DNA of 64,000 bases from Kribbella pratensis (GCF_004365355.1 NZ_SODP01000003.1:620001-684000); one strand, 5' to 3'; counted from the first letter of the stretch, positions 42,652 through 52,584 are shown. Made by a program: numbers and translations. The notes: generated by a model from the letters alone, not told the origin.

Positions 42652-44436
42652 ATGGCGGCACCTAACTTGGTCAATATGGAAGCTGTTTCCAAAGGCTTCG
42701 GCACCCGGACGTTGCTCGACTCGGTCACCCTCGGGATCGGGCGCGGAGAACGGGCCGGCGTGGTCGGGCGGAACGGCGACGGCAAATCGACGCTTCTACA
42801 GGTCCTGGCGAGGCGTGAGGAGCCCGACAGCGGCCGGATCACGCACAACCGCGACCTGCGGCTCGGGTACCTCGGGCAGAGCGACGACCTCGACCCCGGG
42901 CAGACCGTGCTGCACGCGGTGCTCGGCGACGTCGAGACCTACACCTGGGCCGCCGATCCACGCGCACGCTCGGTGATGGAGCACTTGCTCGGCGAGGTCG
43001 ACCACCAGGCGCTCGTCGGCAGCCTGAGCGGTGGCGAGCGCCGCCGGGCGTCGCTCGCGAGGCTGTTGCTGACCGAGGTCGACCTGCTCGTCCTCGACGA
43101 GCCCACCAACCACCTCGACATCGAGGCCGTCAGCTGGCTCGCCGAGCACGTCGTCGACCGAGCCGGCGCCCTCATCGTCGTCACCCACGACCGCTGGTTC
43201 CTGGACGCGGTCTGCACGGTCACCTGGGAGGTGCAAGGCGGCCAGGTCTCGTCGTACGACGGTGGGTACGCCGCCTACGTACTCGCCAAGGCCGAGCGGG
43301 CCCGGTCTGCGCAGGTCACCGAGACCAAGCGGCAGAACCTCCTGAAGAAGGAGCTCGCCTGGCTGCGCCGTGGTGCGCCGGCGCGATCCACCAAGCCGAA
43401 GTTCCGGATCGACGCGGCGAACGCCCTGATCGAGAACGAGCCGCCGCCACGCGACAAGCTCGCGCTGTCGCAGCTGGCGACGGCCCGGCTCGGCAAGGAC
43501 GTGTTCGACGTCGAGGACGTCGGCCTGAGCTTCGGCGACCGGGTGATGCTCAACCACGTCACGTTCCGCCTCGGCCCGGCCGACCGGATCGGGCTGCTCG
43601 GCCCGAACGGCGCCGGCAAGACGACGTTCCTCAAGGTCCTCACCGGTCAGCTCGCCCCGGACCGCGGCGTGGTCAAGCAGGGCAAGACGGTCCGCGTCGC
43701 GAACCTGTCCCAGACCCTCGACGAGGTCGACGGCGCGGCGACCGTGCTCGAGCACATCACCGCGATCCGCCGTACGGCGGCGCTTGCGGGTCGAGGTGGT
43801 GAGCTGACGTCCTCGCAGCTGCTCGAGCGCTTCGGGTTCACCGGGGACAAGCTGACGACGCGGATCTCGGACCTGTCCGGTGGCGAGCGGCGGCGGCTCC
43901 AACTGCTGCGCATCCTGCTCGACGAGCCGAACGTGCTGATCCTCGACGAGCCGACCAACGACCTGGACGTCGAGACGCTCACCGTGCTGGAGGATTTCCT
44001 CGACAGCTGGCCGGGCGTCGTCGTCACGGTCACCCACGACCGGTACTTCCTCGAACGCGTGAGCGACATGGTTTACGCGATCATGGGTGACGGCCAGGTG
44101 CGGCATCTGCCGCGCGGTGTCGATCAGTATCTCGAGGAACTCGAGGCCGGAATTCCACGCCGGGCGCCGTCAAATGCGTTGACACCGGCCGCGGAGATGT
44201 CCAGCAATTTGTCCGTTGACCCGGCAGCGACGCGGGCGGCGAAGAAAGAGCTGAACCGGATCGAGCGGCAGCTCGCCAAACTCACCGAGACCGAGGCGAA
44301 GCTGCACGACCAGCTGGCCGCCAGCGCGAGCGACTACGAGCGACTGGCCGAGCTGGACACCGAGCTGCGCAAACTCGCCGACGAGCGGACCGAGCTCGAG
44401 ACCGCCTGGTTCGAAGCCGCCGAACTGGCTGAGTAG
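42652..44436 (+). CDS. ABC-F family ATP-binding protein (Uup-like)
   Basis: 594 aa with two ABC cassettes and no membrane domain. First Walker A is GRNGDGKST (39-47), then LSGGERRR and LDEPTNHLD. A basic linker follows (ETKRQNLLKKELAWLRRG, the Uup-type arm). The second cassette has GPNGAGKTT, LSGGERRRLQ and LDEPTNDLD. The C-terminal ~75 residues form a coiled coil (KKELNRIERQLAKLTETEAK) as in Uup. ABC-F proteins act on ribosomes or DNA and some give antibiotic resistance; this one looks like the housekeeping Uup/EttA-like type. The ATG at 42652 is preferred to a GTG ten codons upstream. Confidence 0.92.
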   Translation: MAAPNLVNMEAVSKGFGTRTLLDSVTLGIGRGERAGVVGRNGDGKSTLLQVLARREEPDSGRITHNRDLRLGYLGQSDDLDPGQTVLHAVLGDVETYTWAADPRARSVMEHLLGEVDHQALVGSLSGGERRRASLARLLLTEVDLLVLDEPTNHLDIEAVSWLAEHVVDRAGALIVVTHDRWFLDAVCTVTWEVQGGQVSSYDGGYAAYVLAKAERARSAQVTETKRQNLLKKELAWLRRGAPARSTKPKFRIDAANALIENEPPPRDKLALSQLATARLGKDVFDVEDVGLSFGDRVMLNHVTFRLGPADRIGLLGPNGAGKTTFLKVLTGQLAPDRGVVKQGKTVRVANLSQTLDEVDGAATVLEHITAIRRTAALAGRGGELTSSQLLERFGFTGDKLTTRISDLSGGERRRLQLLRILLDEPNVLILDEPTNDLDVETLTVLEDFLDSWPGVVVTVTHDRYFLERVSDMVYAIMGDGQVRHLPRGVDQYLEELEAGIPRRAPSNALTPAAEMSSNLSVDPAATRAAKKELNRIERQLAKLTETEAKLHDQLAASASDYERLAELDTELRKLADERTELETAWFEAAELAE

Positions 44437-44528
44437 ACGCTGCCGAACTGGCTGAGTAGACCCCTGCGGAGCCGGCGGATCGACGCTGCGGAGCTGGCGG
44501 ATAGACGCGGTCGAGCTGGCGCAGTAAC
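44416..44528 (+). repeat. Five degenerate 22-23 bp tandem repeats at ABC-F 3' end
   Basis: Units start at 44416, 44439, 44462, 44485 and 44507. The first two share a long identical core (GAACTGGCTGAGTAGAC); later units drift (GAGCTGGCGGATAGAC, GAGCTGGCGCAGTAAC). The first unit includes the natural stop, and most later units keep TAG or TAA in the same place. Confidence 0.8.
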
Positions 44529-44895
44529 GCCGCAGAGGCGCGGGTTGAGCCGCGGCGCCCCTCCGATCCCCTGTGATTCGGAGGGGGCGCCGGGCTCTGG
44601 GTGAGCGGGCCCCGTGCCGGCCGGCGTTGTTCGGGCCCCGAGCCCCGGACACCGCGCGGCCACTTTCGGCGGACCACCTCTTGCCGCCGAAGTCACCGTG
44701 ATCTGACGTTTTGTAGTCGGTCAGCCACCGACGGTGATGACCCTAGTGCGGGCGCTCACTCAGTGTCGACAGTCGTCGGCTACAGCAATCTCTCGATCTC
44801 GTTGCAACTAGCAACGATCGTGGCCGGGCAGAAGTGACGGGTCGTCTTTTCGGATTATTCCGGCACAATTCTCCGGCGCGTTTGTGCGCCTATTG
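44529..44895. other. Gene-free stretch after ABC-F
   Basis: About 370 bases with no convincing gene. It holds a terminator-like hairpin (44553-44592), then lower-GC sequence with a small CGTTGC-AACTA-GCAACG inverted repeat (44800-44816). Nothing else is recognised. Confidence 0.6.
44553..44592 (+). terminator. Terminator-like hairpin after ABC-F
   Basis: CGGCGCCCCTCCGA (44553-44566) pairs with TCGGAGGGGGCGCCG (44578-44592) with one bulged base and an 11-nt loop. No T-tract follows. Confidence 0.6.
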
Positions 44896-45393
44896 TCAGT
44901 GCTTTTCGAGATCGAACGGGCGGACCAGTTCGCGCAGTACGCGGGCGATCTTCTGCTGGTCGCGCTCGCTGAGCGATCCCAGCAGTGCGCGCTCGTGGGT
45001 GAGCAGGTCGGCCATCGCCGCGTCGACCGCGTCGCGTCCGGCGGTGGTCAACTGGACCAGCACGCCGCGGCGATCCGAGGGGTCCGGCAGTCGCTCGACC
45101 AAGCCGCGCGCGGCGAGCCTGTCGACCCGGTTCGTCATCGTGCCGGAGGTGACCAGGGTTTCCTTGAGCAGCTTGCCGGGGGAGAGTTGGTACGGCGCAC
45201 CGGCCCGGCGCAGGGCCGCGAGTACGTCGAACTCCCACGACTCGAGGCCGTGGGTGTCGAACGCTTGACTGCGGGCGCGATCCAGGTGCCGCGCGAGCCG
45301 GCTGACCCGGGACAGCACCTCCATCGGCGCCACGTCGAGGTCGGGCCGCTCCCGGCGCCAGGCCTCGATCAGCCGATCGACCTCGTCCTCCAT
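44896..45393 (-). CDS. MarR-family transcriptional regulator
   Basis: 165 aa. The winged helix spans about residues 45-120: LESWEFDVLAALRRAGAPYQ, SPGKLLKETLVTSGTMTNRV (recognition helix) and LPDPSDRRGVLVQLTTAGRD (wing with the conserved DxRG). It is divergent from a methyltransferase/VOC pair, with two near-identical palindromes in the 97-nt gap, so it very likely represses both itself and that pair. Confidence 0.92.
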   Translation of the reverse strand: MEDEVDRLIEAWRRERPDLDVAPMEVLSRVSRLARHLDRARSQAFDTHGLESWEFDVLAALRRAGAPYQLSPGKLLKETLVTSGTMTNRVDRLAARGLVERLPDPSDRRGVLVQLTTAGRDAVDAAMADLLTHERALLGSLSERDQQKIARVLRELVRPFDLEKH

Positions 45394-45416
45394 GGTTCGA
45401 GACTACCCATCAAGAC

Positions 45417-45464
45417 TCTTGACATCAAGACAAGTCGCAGGACTAGAGTATCTCGATGTCAAGA
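45417..45464. promoter_or_regulatory. Double MarR operator
   Basis: Box 1 TCTTGACATCAAGA (45417-45430) is a perfect 6-2-6 palindrome. Box 2 TCTCGATGTCAAGA (45451-45464) has one mismatch. Centres are 34 bp apart, about three helical turns, so two dimers would bind one face. A further half-site ATCAAGA precedes box 1. Confidence 0.7.
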
Positions 45465-45490
45465 TAAATCGTGGAGAGAGGTGCAGACCG

Positions 45491-46288
45491 ATGCGGACGT
45501 CACCGGTGTGGAGTCCAGTGCAGTACGGCACGTACGCCGACGAGCGGGCCCGTCCGTTCCGGGACCTGGTCGAGCGGGTGCGGGCGACCGACGTACGGAC
45601 GGTCGTTGATCTCGGCTGCGGTCCGGGCGCGCTGACCGCGACGCTGCGCGAGGTCTGGCCGGAGGCTGTCATCCGTGGCATCGACAGCTCACCGCAGATG
45701 CTCGAGGCGGCGGCGGAGTACGCGGACGACCACCTGAGCTTCGAACTGGGTGACGTTCGCGAATGGGCCGCCGAGCCGGGATCGCTCGACGTGATCGTCA
45801 CCAACGCGACGCTGCAGTGGGTCCCGGAGCAGGTCGACCTGCTGCCCGGGTTCGTGCGTGCGTTGCGTCCGGGCGGGTGGCTGGCGATCCAGATCCCGGG
45901 GAACGGGAACGCGCCGTCGCACGCGATCCTCCGTGAGCTCGCGGAGACCGAGCCGTACGCCGAGTACGCGAAGGACGCGTCGCTGCGTCCGGACGTGCCC
46001 GGGCCGGCGGAGTACGTCGACGTGCTCAGCGCGGAGGGCTGCGTGGTGGATGCGTGGGAGACGACGTACTTCCACGTGCTGGCGGGCGACAACGCCGTAC
46101 TGGAATGGGTGAAGGGGACCGGTGCGCGACCGGTGCTGCAGTCGTTGCCGGATGACCTTCGCAAGCAGTTCGAGGCCGAGTACGGCGCTCGGTTGGCGGA
46201 GGCCTATCCGCAGAAGCCGTACGGGACTGTGCTGCCGTTCCGCCGGATCTTCGCGGTTGCCCAGAAGCTGGCGCAGAAGGAGAGTTGA
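45491..46288 (+). CDS. Trans-aconitate 2-methyltransferase-like SAM methyltransferase
   Basis: 265 aa. SAM motif I is VVDLGCGPGALTATL, followed by GIDSSPQMLEAAAEYADD and LDVIVTNATLQWVPEQVDLL. The N-terminus (WSPVQYGTYADERARPFRDL) and SYP/FRRIFAVA tail match the Tam family, which methylates trans-aconitate; the true substrate is uncertain. It is followed after 2 nt by a VOC protein and controlled by the divergent MarR. Confidence 0.88.
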   Translation: MRTSPVWSPVQYGTYADERARPFRDLVERVRATDVRTVVDLGCGPGALTATLREVWPEAVIRGIDSSPQMLEAAAEYADDHLSFELGDVREWAAEPGSLDVIVTNATLQWVPEQVDLLPGFVRALRPGGWLAIQIPGNGNAPSHAILRELAETEPYAEYAKDASLRPDVPGPAEYVDVLSAEGCVVDAWETTYFHVLAGDNAVLEWVKGTGARPVLQSLPDDLRKQFEAEYGARLAEAYPQKPYGTVLPFRRIFAVAQKLAQKES

Positions 46289-46290
46289 GC

Positions 46291-46638
46291 ATGCGGCTCG
46301 ATCATGTGCAGGTGTCGTGCCCGCCCGGAGGTGAGGACGTGGCGCGGGCGTTCTACGGCGAGGCGCTCGGGATGACCGAGGTCGAGAAGCCGGAGTTGCT
46401 CAAACCGCGTGGCGGATGCTGGTTCAAGGCCGGTGACGCAGAGATCCATGTCGGGGTGGAGGCGGGGTTCACTCCGGCGAAGAAGGCGCATCCGGCGTTG
46501 GCTGTCGACGACCTGGACGGCTTGGCGGCGAAGCTCGCCAACCTCGGGTATCCGGTCACCTGGGACAACGAGACGATCCCGGGCCGTCGGCGGTTTCACA
46601 CCGCCGACGGCCACGGGAACCGAATCGAGGTTGTCTGA
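46291..46638 (+). CDS. VOC / glyoxalase-fold protein
   Basis: 115 aa, two beta-alpha-beta-beta-beta modules of the vicinal oxygen chelate superfamily (LDHVQVSCPPGGEDVARAFY; HTADGHGNRIEVV at the C-terminus). Likely metal ligands are His7, a Glu or His in DAEIHVGVE and the C-terminal Glu (RIEVV). Members include resistance proteins and glyoxalases. It is co-transcribed with the methyltransferase, two bases apart, under the MarR operator. A TTG at 46285 is not needed. Confidence 0.88.
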   Translation: MRLDHVQVSCPPGGEDVARAFYGEALGMTEVEKPELLKPRGGCWFKAGDAEIHVGVEAGFTPAKKAHPALAVDDLDGLAAKLANLGYPVTWDNETIPGRRRFHTADGHGNRIEVV

Positions 46639-46640
46639 CG

Positions 46641-46678
46641 AGCGGCTCGCCCGGCCCCCTCAAGCCGGGCGAGCCGCT
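46641..46678. terminator. Bidirectional terminator hairpin
   Basis: Perfect 15-bp stem AGCGGCTCGCCCGGC (46641-46655) with its complement at 46664-46678, 8-nt loop, between the convergent VOC and FtsX-type genes. Confidence 0.8.
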
Positions 46679-46681
46679 GGC

Positions 46682-49144
46682 TCATTCGGTCGCGAGGGCA
46701 CCGGCCGGAGCGACCTTCGCGGCCCGCCGGGCGGGCAGGACCGAGGCGAGCAGACCGGCGACCGCGGCGACTGCGGCGATGATGATCAGCAGCGTCCCCG
46801 GTACGGCGTACTCGACGCCGCCGTCGACGGTCTGGCCGCCCATCAGCGCGCTCGTCCCGGTCCAGCCGTAGACCAGGCCGAGCACGATCCCGAGGCCTGC
46901 CGCGACCAGTGCCATCAGCAACGATTCGACCGCGAGCATCCTGCGCAGCTGGCGGCGGGACAGGCCCATCGCGCGGAGCAGCGCGTTCTCCCGCGTCCGC
47001 TCGAGTACGGACAGGCTGAGCGTGTTGCCCACGCCAACCAGTGCGATCAGCACCGAGACCCCGAGCAGACCGACCCCGACGATCAGCAGTACGTCGAAGA
47101 CCTTCGTATAGCTGGTCCGCTCGGCGAGGCCGCCCGTGACAGAGAGGTCCTTCACGGTCGGGAGCGACTGATCCACGGCGTCGAGCACGTCCGAGCCGTC
47201 CGCCTTCGGGTCCGAGGCCAGCCAGAACCCGGTCAGCGGCGCGGTCGGCGCCAGCTTGGCGAGATCGGACGAGCTCACGGTGATCGGATCGAGCCCGGTC
47301 GCCTGCTGGGCCGTGACGGCCAGCTTGTGCTGTCCGGACACGATCGTCAGCGGCGATCCGTTCTCGAGCTTCAGCATGATCATCGTTGACCGGTCCAACA
47401 ACGCCGTACCCGGTTTGAGCTTCGCGGCCGCCTCCGGGTTGTGGATGACGGAGCCCGCCTTCGCCGGGTCGATGCCCGTCACCTGGACCTCTTGGCCGCC
47501 GGACTTCACCAGCACCTGGCTGACCGGGACCACCTGCGTGATGCCTTTGATGTTGCGGAGCTGCTGCTCGGCGTTGGCCGGCATCTTCTCCTTGTACGTC
47601 GTCACCATCAGGTCGACCGGGTACTGGCCGTCCATCGACACGTCGAACGTCTTCCGCACCGAGGCGATCCCGACGCAGGTCAGGCTGATCAATGTCACGC
47701 CGATGAGCAGCGCGGACGTCGTGGCCGCCGTACGCTTCGGGTTCCGGACCGCGTTCGCGACCGCGATCCTCGCGGGTACGCCACCGCTCCGAGCGGGCAC
47801 TGCGCCGATCACTCGGATCAGCGCTGGCACGAGCAGCGACCCGACCGCGAGGATGCCGAGGAACGAGATCGCACCGCCCGCGACGCCGACCAGGACCTGG
47901 TGTGATGCCGCTCCGGCCGCCAGCAGCAGGCCACCGCCGACAAGGAGCAGGAAACCCACGATCAGACGCAGTACGCCGCCCTTGGACGCGGCCGCCGGAG
48001 CAGTTTCAGGTCGCAGTGCTGCGAGCGGCGCCACCTTGGTCGCCCGACGAGCCGGTACGACGGCAGCAATCAGGGTCGCCACGGTTCCGAGCAGCAGCGG
48101 CAGGAACACCGACGACAGGTCCAGGTGCAGCGGCACCGGTGGGATGCCCCAGTCGAACTCGCGGGACAGAGCCAGACCCAGCGCGGAAAGCGCGACACCG
48201 AAGACGACACCGACCGTCGACGCGATCACGCCGACCACGCTCGCCTCGGCGATCACGGACGAGAACACCTGCCGCCGGGACGCGCCGACACACCGCAGCA
48301 GCGCCATCTCGCGGGTGCGCTGGGCGATCACGATCGTGAACGTGTTACCGATCACCAGACACGCCACGAACAGCGCGATCACGGCGAACATCCCGAACAC
48401 ACCGCCGAGGACGTCGATGCCGTTGGTGTAGCTCTTCACCTCGTGTGCGATGAATCCCGTTCCGGTGAAGGTCTCCAAACCCTTGGAAACAACGGGTCCC
48501 GCGGCGTCGGCCAGCTGCTGCTGCGTGACGCCGGGCTTGGCGGCGATCGCGACCCCGCGGACGAAGGCGCCCGGTTCGAACATCTTCACGGCGGCTGGAG
48601 TCGCGACCGCGGACGCCGTACCGACGTACTTCGAGTCATCGAGGAGCCCGACGACCGTGACGTTCCAGGACTTGTCCTCGTACGAGCTGATCCGCAGGGT
48701 CTGGCCGACGGTGACCTTGTGCTTGGCCGCGGTGCGGGCCGGCAGCGCGATCTCGTTCGATGTGGTTGGCAACCGTCCCGAGGAGGTGCCGGGACCGGCG
48801 ATGCGCGTGGTGTCGTAGAGCGCGTCGATCGGGAGCGTGGTCGGCCGGACCAGGTCCGGGTACGACACCTGCATGTATGCGGTTGTCAGCGTGACGACCG
48901 ATGCGGCCTGCGGCAGCTTCTGCACGCTGGCGATGTCGGCGGGTGAGATCGACGCCTGGCTCGGGTAGACGACGGCGTCGACACCCTTGTACTGCGCGCC
49001 GATCGTCTCGTCGACACCGTGCGACGCGGACGAGTGCACGATCATCGCCAGCGAACCGAAACCGACCCCGAGAACGATCGCCAGACAGGCGGCGACCAGG
49101 CGACCCACGTGGGCGCGCAGCGAGGAGAGGATGGAACGTCGCAC
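46682..49144 (-). CDS. FtsX/MacB-type ABC transporter permease
   Basis: 820 aa from GTG 49144, one base after the ATPase stop. It has an N-terminal helix (VAACLAIVLGVGFGSLAMIV), a large extracytoplasmic MacB periplasmic-core-like domain, and three membrane helices with FtsX domain (TREMALLRCVGASRRQVF). A second set follows near the C-terminus (ERTRENALLRAMGLSRRQLR). This duplicated FtsX architecture is typical of LolE/MacB-like exporters in Gram-positives, often for peptides, lipoproteins or antibiotics. Confidence 0.9.
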   Translation of the reverse strand: MRRSILSSLRAHVGRLVAACLAIVLGVGFGSLAMIVHSSASHGVDETIGAQYKGVDAVVYPSQASISPADIASVQKLPQAASVVTLTTAYMQVSYPDLVRPTTLPIDALYDTTRIAGPGTSSGRLPTTSNEIALPARTAAKHKVTVGQTLRISSYEDKSWNVTVVGLLDDSKYVGTASAVATPAAVKMFEPGAFVRGVAIAAKPGVTQQQLADAAGPVVSKGLETFTGTGFIAHEVKSYTNGIDVLGGVFGMFAVIALFVACLVIGNTFTIVIAQRTREMALLRCVGASRRQVFSSVIAEASVVGVIASTVGVVFGVALSALGLALSREFDWGIPPVPLHLDLSSVFLPLLLGTVATLIAAVVPARRATKVAPLAALRPETAPAAASKGGVLRLIVGFLLLVGGGLLLAAGAASHQVLVGVAGGAISFLGILAVGSLLVPALIRVIGAVPARSGGVPARIAVANAVRNPKRTAATTSALLIGVTLISLTCVGIASVRKTFDVSMDGQYPVDLMVTTYKEKMPANAEQQLRNIKGITQVVPVSQVLVKSGGQEVQVTGIDPAKAGSVIHNPEAAAKLKPGTALLDRSTMIMLKLENGSPLTIVSGQHKLAVTAQQATGLDPITVSSSDLAKLAPTAPLTGFWLASDPKADGSDVLDAVDQSLPTVKDLSVTGGLAERTSYTKVFDVLLIVGVGLLGVSVLIALVGVGNTLSLSVLERTRENALLRAMGLSRRQLRRMLAVESLLMALVAAGLGIVLGLVYGWTGTSALMGGQTVDGGVEYAVPGTLLIIIAAVAAVAGLLASVLPARRAAKVAPAGALATE

Positions 49145-49145
49145 G

Positions 49146-49925
<780 letters not shown>

Positions 49926-50024
49926 GTCACTCCTTGGTTCAACTCCGATGTTGTCCAAGAAGTTAGTGATCCGGGGGCCCGGTTACGTCGGACCAGAGTG
50001 GGGACTACGGGTCCTACCTGGGTA

Positions 50025-50690
50025 TTACTTGGTGGGTCTGACCAGACCCGTTTCGTACCCCAGGACGACTAGGGCGACCCGGTCGCGCAGGCCGGTCTTG
50101 GCCAGGATGCGGCCGATGTGCGTCTTGACCGTTGCCTCGGACAACGTGAAGAGCTTGGCGATCTCGGTGTTCGACAGGCCGCGGGCGACCTCGACCAGGA
50201 CCTCTCGCTCGCGGGCCGTCAGATCGGCCAGGTCGGGGCGCTCGGTCTCGGTGTCGGGCAGTGCCCCGGCGAAGTGCTCGAGCAGGCGCTTCGTCGTACT
50301 GGGGGAGACGACTGCGTCTCCGGAGTGCACCTGGCGGATCGCCGACAGCAGGTCGGCCGGCGGGGTGTTCTTGAGCAGGAATCCGGCCGCGCCGGCCTTG
50401 ATCGCGGAGAACGCGTACTCGTCCAGGTCGAACGTGGTCAGCACTATCACTTTCGGTGCGTCCGGCAACGACTGGAGCCGGCGGGTCGCCTCGACCCCGT
50501 CCAGCCGCGGCATCCGGACATCCATCAGTACGACGTCGCACGCCGTGACCTGGATCTTCTCGACCGCCTCACCACCGTCACCCGCCTGGCCGACCACCCG
50601 CATATCGGGCTGGGAGTCCACGAGCATCGTGAAACCTGCTCTGACGAGCTCCTGATCGTCCACGAGGAACACCCGGATCACGTCGTCCAT
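50025..50690 (-). CDS. NarL/LuxR-family response regulator
   Basis: 221 aa. The receiver domain (1-120) has VFLVDDQELVRAG, phospho-Asp in DVVLMDVRMPRLDG, Thr in VIVLTTFD and Lys in FLLKNTPP. The LuxR helix-turn-helix is at about 155-212 (LTAREREVLVEVARGLSNTE, LSEATVKTHIGRILAKTG). Its ATG overlaps the kinase stop by one base (TAATG). It likely controls the neighbouring ABC transporter genes. Confidence 0.94.
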   Translation of the reverse strand: MDDVIRVFLVDDQELVRAGFTMLVDSQPDMRVVGQAGDGGEAVEKIQVTACDVVLMDVRMPRLDGVEATRRLQSLPDAPKVIVLTTFDLDEYAFSAIKAGAAGFLLKNTPPADLLSAIRQVHSGDAVVSPSTTKRLLEHFAGALPDTETERPDLADLTAREREVLVEVARGLSNTEIAKLFTLSEATVKTHIGRILAKTGLRDRVALVVLGYETGLVRPTK

Positions 50691-51907
50691 TACTCTCCAC
50701 TCGGCAAGTTGTAGGGCAGTTTGGCGATCACCTCGTAACCGCCGCCCGCCTTCGGTCCGGCGCTCACCGTACCGCCCGAGACCGAGGCGCGCTGCCGCAT
50801 CCCGACCAGGCCGTGGCCCGGGTCGGAGCTCGGCGCGACGCCGGCACCACGGCCGTCATCGGTGACCACCACGGTCAGCATCTCGTGCCCGAAGTCCAAC
50901 GAGACGGAGGTACGCGCTCCCGGCCCGGCGTGTTTCAGCGTGTTGGTCAGACCCTCCTGCACGATCCGGTACGCCGTGAGTCCCAGCAGCGCGGGCAGAT
51001 CGCGCGGCCGGCCGGTGACGTCGTACGTGACGTTCAGCCCGGCCTCGCGGACGTTGTCGATCAGCTCCGGCAGGCTGGACACGCCCGGCTGCGGGCGCGG
51101 CTGGTTCGGGTCGAGCTCGTTCTGCTCGTCCTGCTTGAGCAGGCCGAGCATCTTGCGCATCTCGGTCAGGCTCGCGCGGCCGGTGTCGCCGATGGTGGCC
51201 AGCGCCTTCTTCGCCGCCTCGGGCGACTGGTCCGCGGCGTACAGTCCGCCGTCGGCCTGGACGATCATGATCGACAGGCCGTGCGCGACCACGTCGTGGA
51301 TCTCGCGGGCGATCCGGGTCCGTTCGTTGCTCACGGCCAGCTTCGACTCGCGGTCGCGGTCCCGTTCGAGCTGTGCGGCGCGCTCCTCGAGCTGAGCGAC
51401 GTACAGACCACGGGTACGGCGGCGGTCGCCGAAGGCCCAGACGCCGAAGACGACCGCGGCGAGGCCGACCATCGTGGTGATCTGCTGCTTCCAGTCCGAG
51501 TTCGACCAGTACCGCGAGACCGCCATCAGCACGCCGAGGCCGCCGATGCCGAGGGCGATCCGGCTCAGCCGCACGTCGCCGTACACGGCGATCGCGTAGA
51601 GCGCGACGAGCAGACCGACGTTGCCGGCCTGCAACTGGATGCCGAACAGCCATTGCACGACGGCCACCGAGCAGACCGCGAAGAAGGTCAGCTCGGGGTG
51701 GGTGCGGCGCCAGATCAGCGGGACCAGCATGCCGAACGCGAGGATGCCGCCCCAGTGCACCTGGGCCAGCGACAGGAAGCCGAAGGTCATGCAGAGCCCG
51801 CCGGCCAGCAGCAGGTCGAACGCCTTGCTCCGGGCAGGCAGCGGCCTCGCGGTCAGCATCCCCGTCATGCGAGCCAGGGTACGGGGCTGATTTTGCGCTG
51901 AGGTCAT
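50690..51907 (-). CDS. NarL-type sensor histidine kinase
   Basis: 405 aa. Four to five N-terminal membrane helices (about 28-170) form a membrane-embedded sensor without a large outer domain. A coiled coil follows (QLEERAAQLERDRDRESKLA), then HisKA_3 with the phospho-accepting His in RIAREIHDVVAHGLS, and an HATPase_c domain (VVVTDDGRGAG, GHGLVGMRQRASVSGG). Such intramembrane-sensing kinases next to ABC exporters often detect antibiotics or envelope stress. The start is uncertain (ATG 51907 or 51868). Confidence 0.92.
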   Translation of the reverse strand: MTSAQNQPRTLARMTGMLTARPLPARSKAFDLLLAGGLCMTFGFLSLAQVHWGGILAFGMLVPLIWRRTHPELTFFAVCSVAVVQWLFGIQLQAGNVGLLVALYAIAVYGDVRLSRIALGIGGLGVLMAVSRYWSNSDWKQQITTMVGLAAVVFGVWAFGDRRRTRGLYVAQLEERAAQLERDRDRESKLAVSNERTRIAREIHDVVAHGLSIMIVQADGGLYAADQSPEAAKKALATIGDTGRASLTEMRKMLGLLKQDEQNELDPNQPRPQPGVSSLPELIDNVREAGLNVTYDVTGRPRDLPALLGLTAYRIVQEGLTNTLKHAGPGARTSVSLDFGHEMLTVVVTDDGRGAGVAPSSDPGHGLVGMRQRASVSGGTVSAGPKAGGGYEVIAKLPYNLPSGE

Positions 51908-51942
51908 GCCACGGGCGGATTTCGCCGTACGACCGTGGGTTG

Positions 51943-52584
51943 TTACTTGTGCGGTCTGGTCGAGAGTGTGGGCTTGGCCTCGAGGCCGGACAGGCCGTTC
52001 CAGGCCAGGTTGACCAGGTGGGCGGCGACGTCGGGCTTCTTGGGTTTGCGGGCGTCGAGCCACCACTGACCGGTGAGCGCGACCATGCCGACCAGCATCT
52101 GGGCGTACATCGGCGCGTTCTTCGGGTCCAGGCCGCGGCGCTTGAACTCCTCGGCGAGGATGTGCTCGACCCGGGTCGCGACATCGCTCAGGATCGAGAT
52201 GAACGAACCGGTCGACGACCCGACCGGCGAGTCGCGGACCAGGATCCGGAAACCGTCGGCGTTCTTCTCGATGTAGTCGAGCAGCGCGAGCGCGGCCTGC
52301 TCGACGAGCTCGTGCGCGCGGCCGGCCGTCAGCGCACCGGTGACGCCGTCCAGCAGGCTGCGGACCTCGCGGTCGACGACAACGGCGTACAGGCCCTCCT
52401 TGCCGCCGAAGTGTTCGTAGACGACCGGCTTGGAGACCTCGGCGCGGTGCGCGATCTCCTCGACCGAGGTGGCCTCGTACCCCTTCTGCGCGAACAGGCC
52501 GCGGGCAATCGTGATGAGTTGTTCGCGACGTTCGGCACTGGTCATCCGGATCCGGCCGGACCGCCGCGGTTTGGGTTCCGTCAC
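51943..52584 (-). CDS. TetR-family regulator of the desaturase unit
   Basis: 213 aa. The HTH is at about residues 17-65 (REQLITIARGLFAQKGYEAT, VEEIAHRAEVSKPVVYEHFG). The C-terminal ligand domain is of the kind seen in lipid-responsive regulators. It lies 53 nt downstream of the desaturase gene on the same strand. It probably binds the palindromic region at 53656-53708 and so controls both genes; a role in membrane-lipid desaturation control is inferred from context. Confidence 0.9.
   Translation of the reverse strand: MTEPKPRRSGRIRMTSAERREQLITIARGLFAQKGYEATSVEEIAHRAEVSKPVVYEHFGGKEGLYAVVVDREVRSLLDGVTGALTAGRAHELVEQAALALLDYIEKNADGFRILVRDSPVGSSTGSFISILSDVATRVEHILAEEFKRRGLDPKNAPMYAQMLVGMVALTGQWWLDARKPKKPDVAAHLVNLAWNGLSGLEAKPTLSTRPHK

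Noticed and set aside
44601..44837. Open frame of 78 codons after the ABC-F gene
   Set aside because: Arg/Ser/Pro-rich low-complexity product, no ribosome-binding site, crosses a change in base composition and part of a terminator region.
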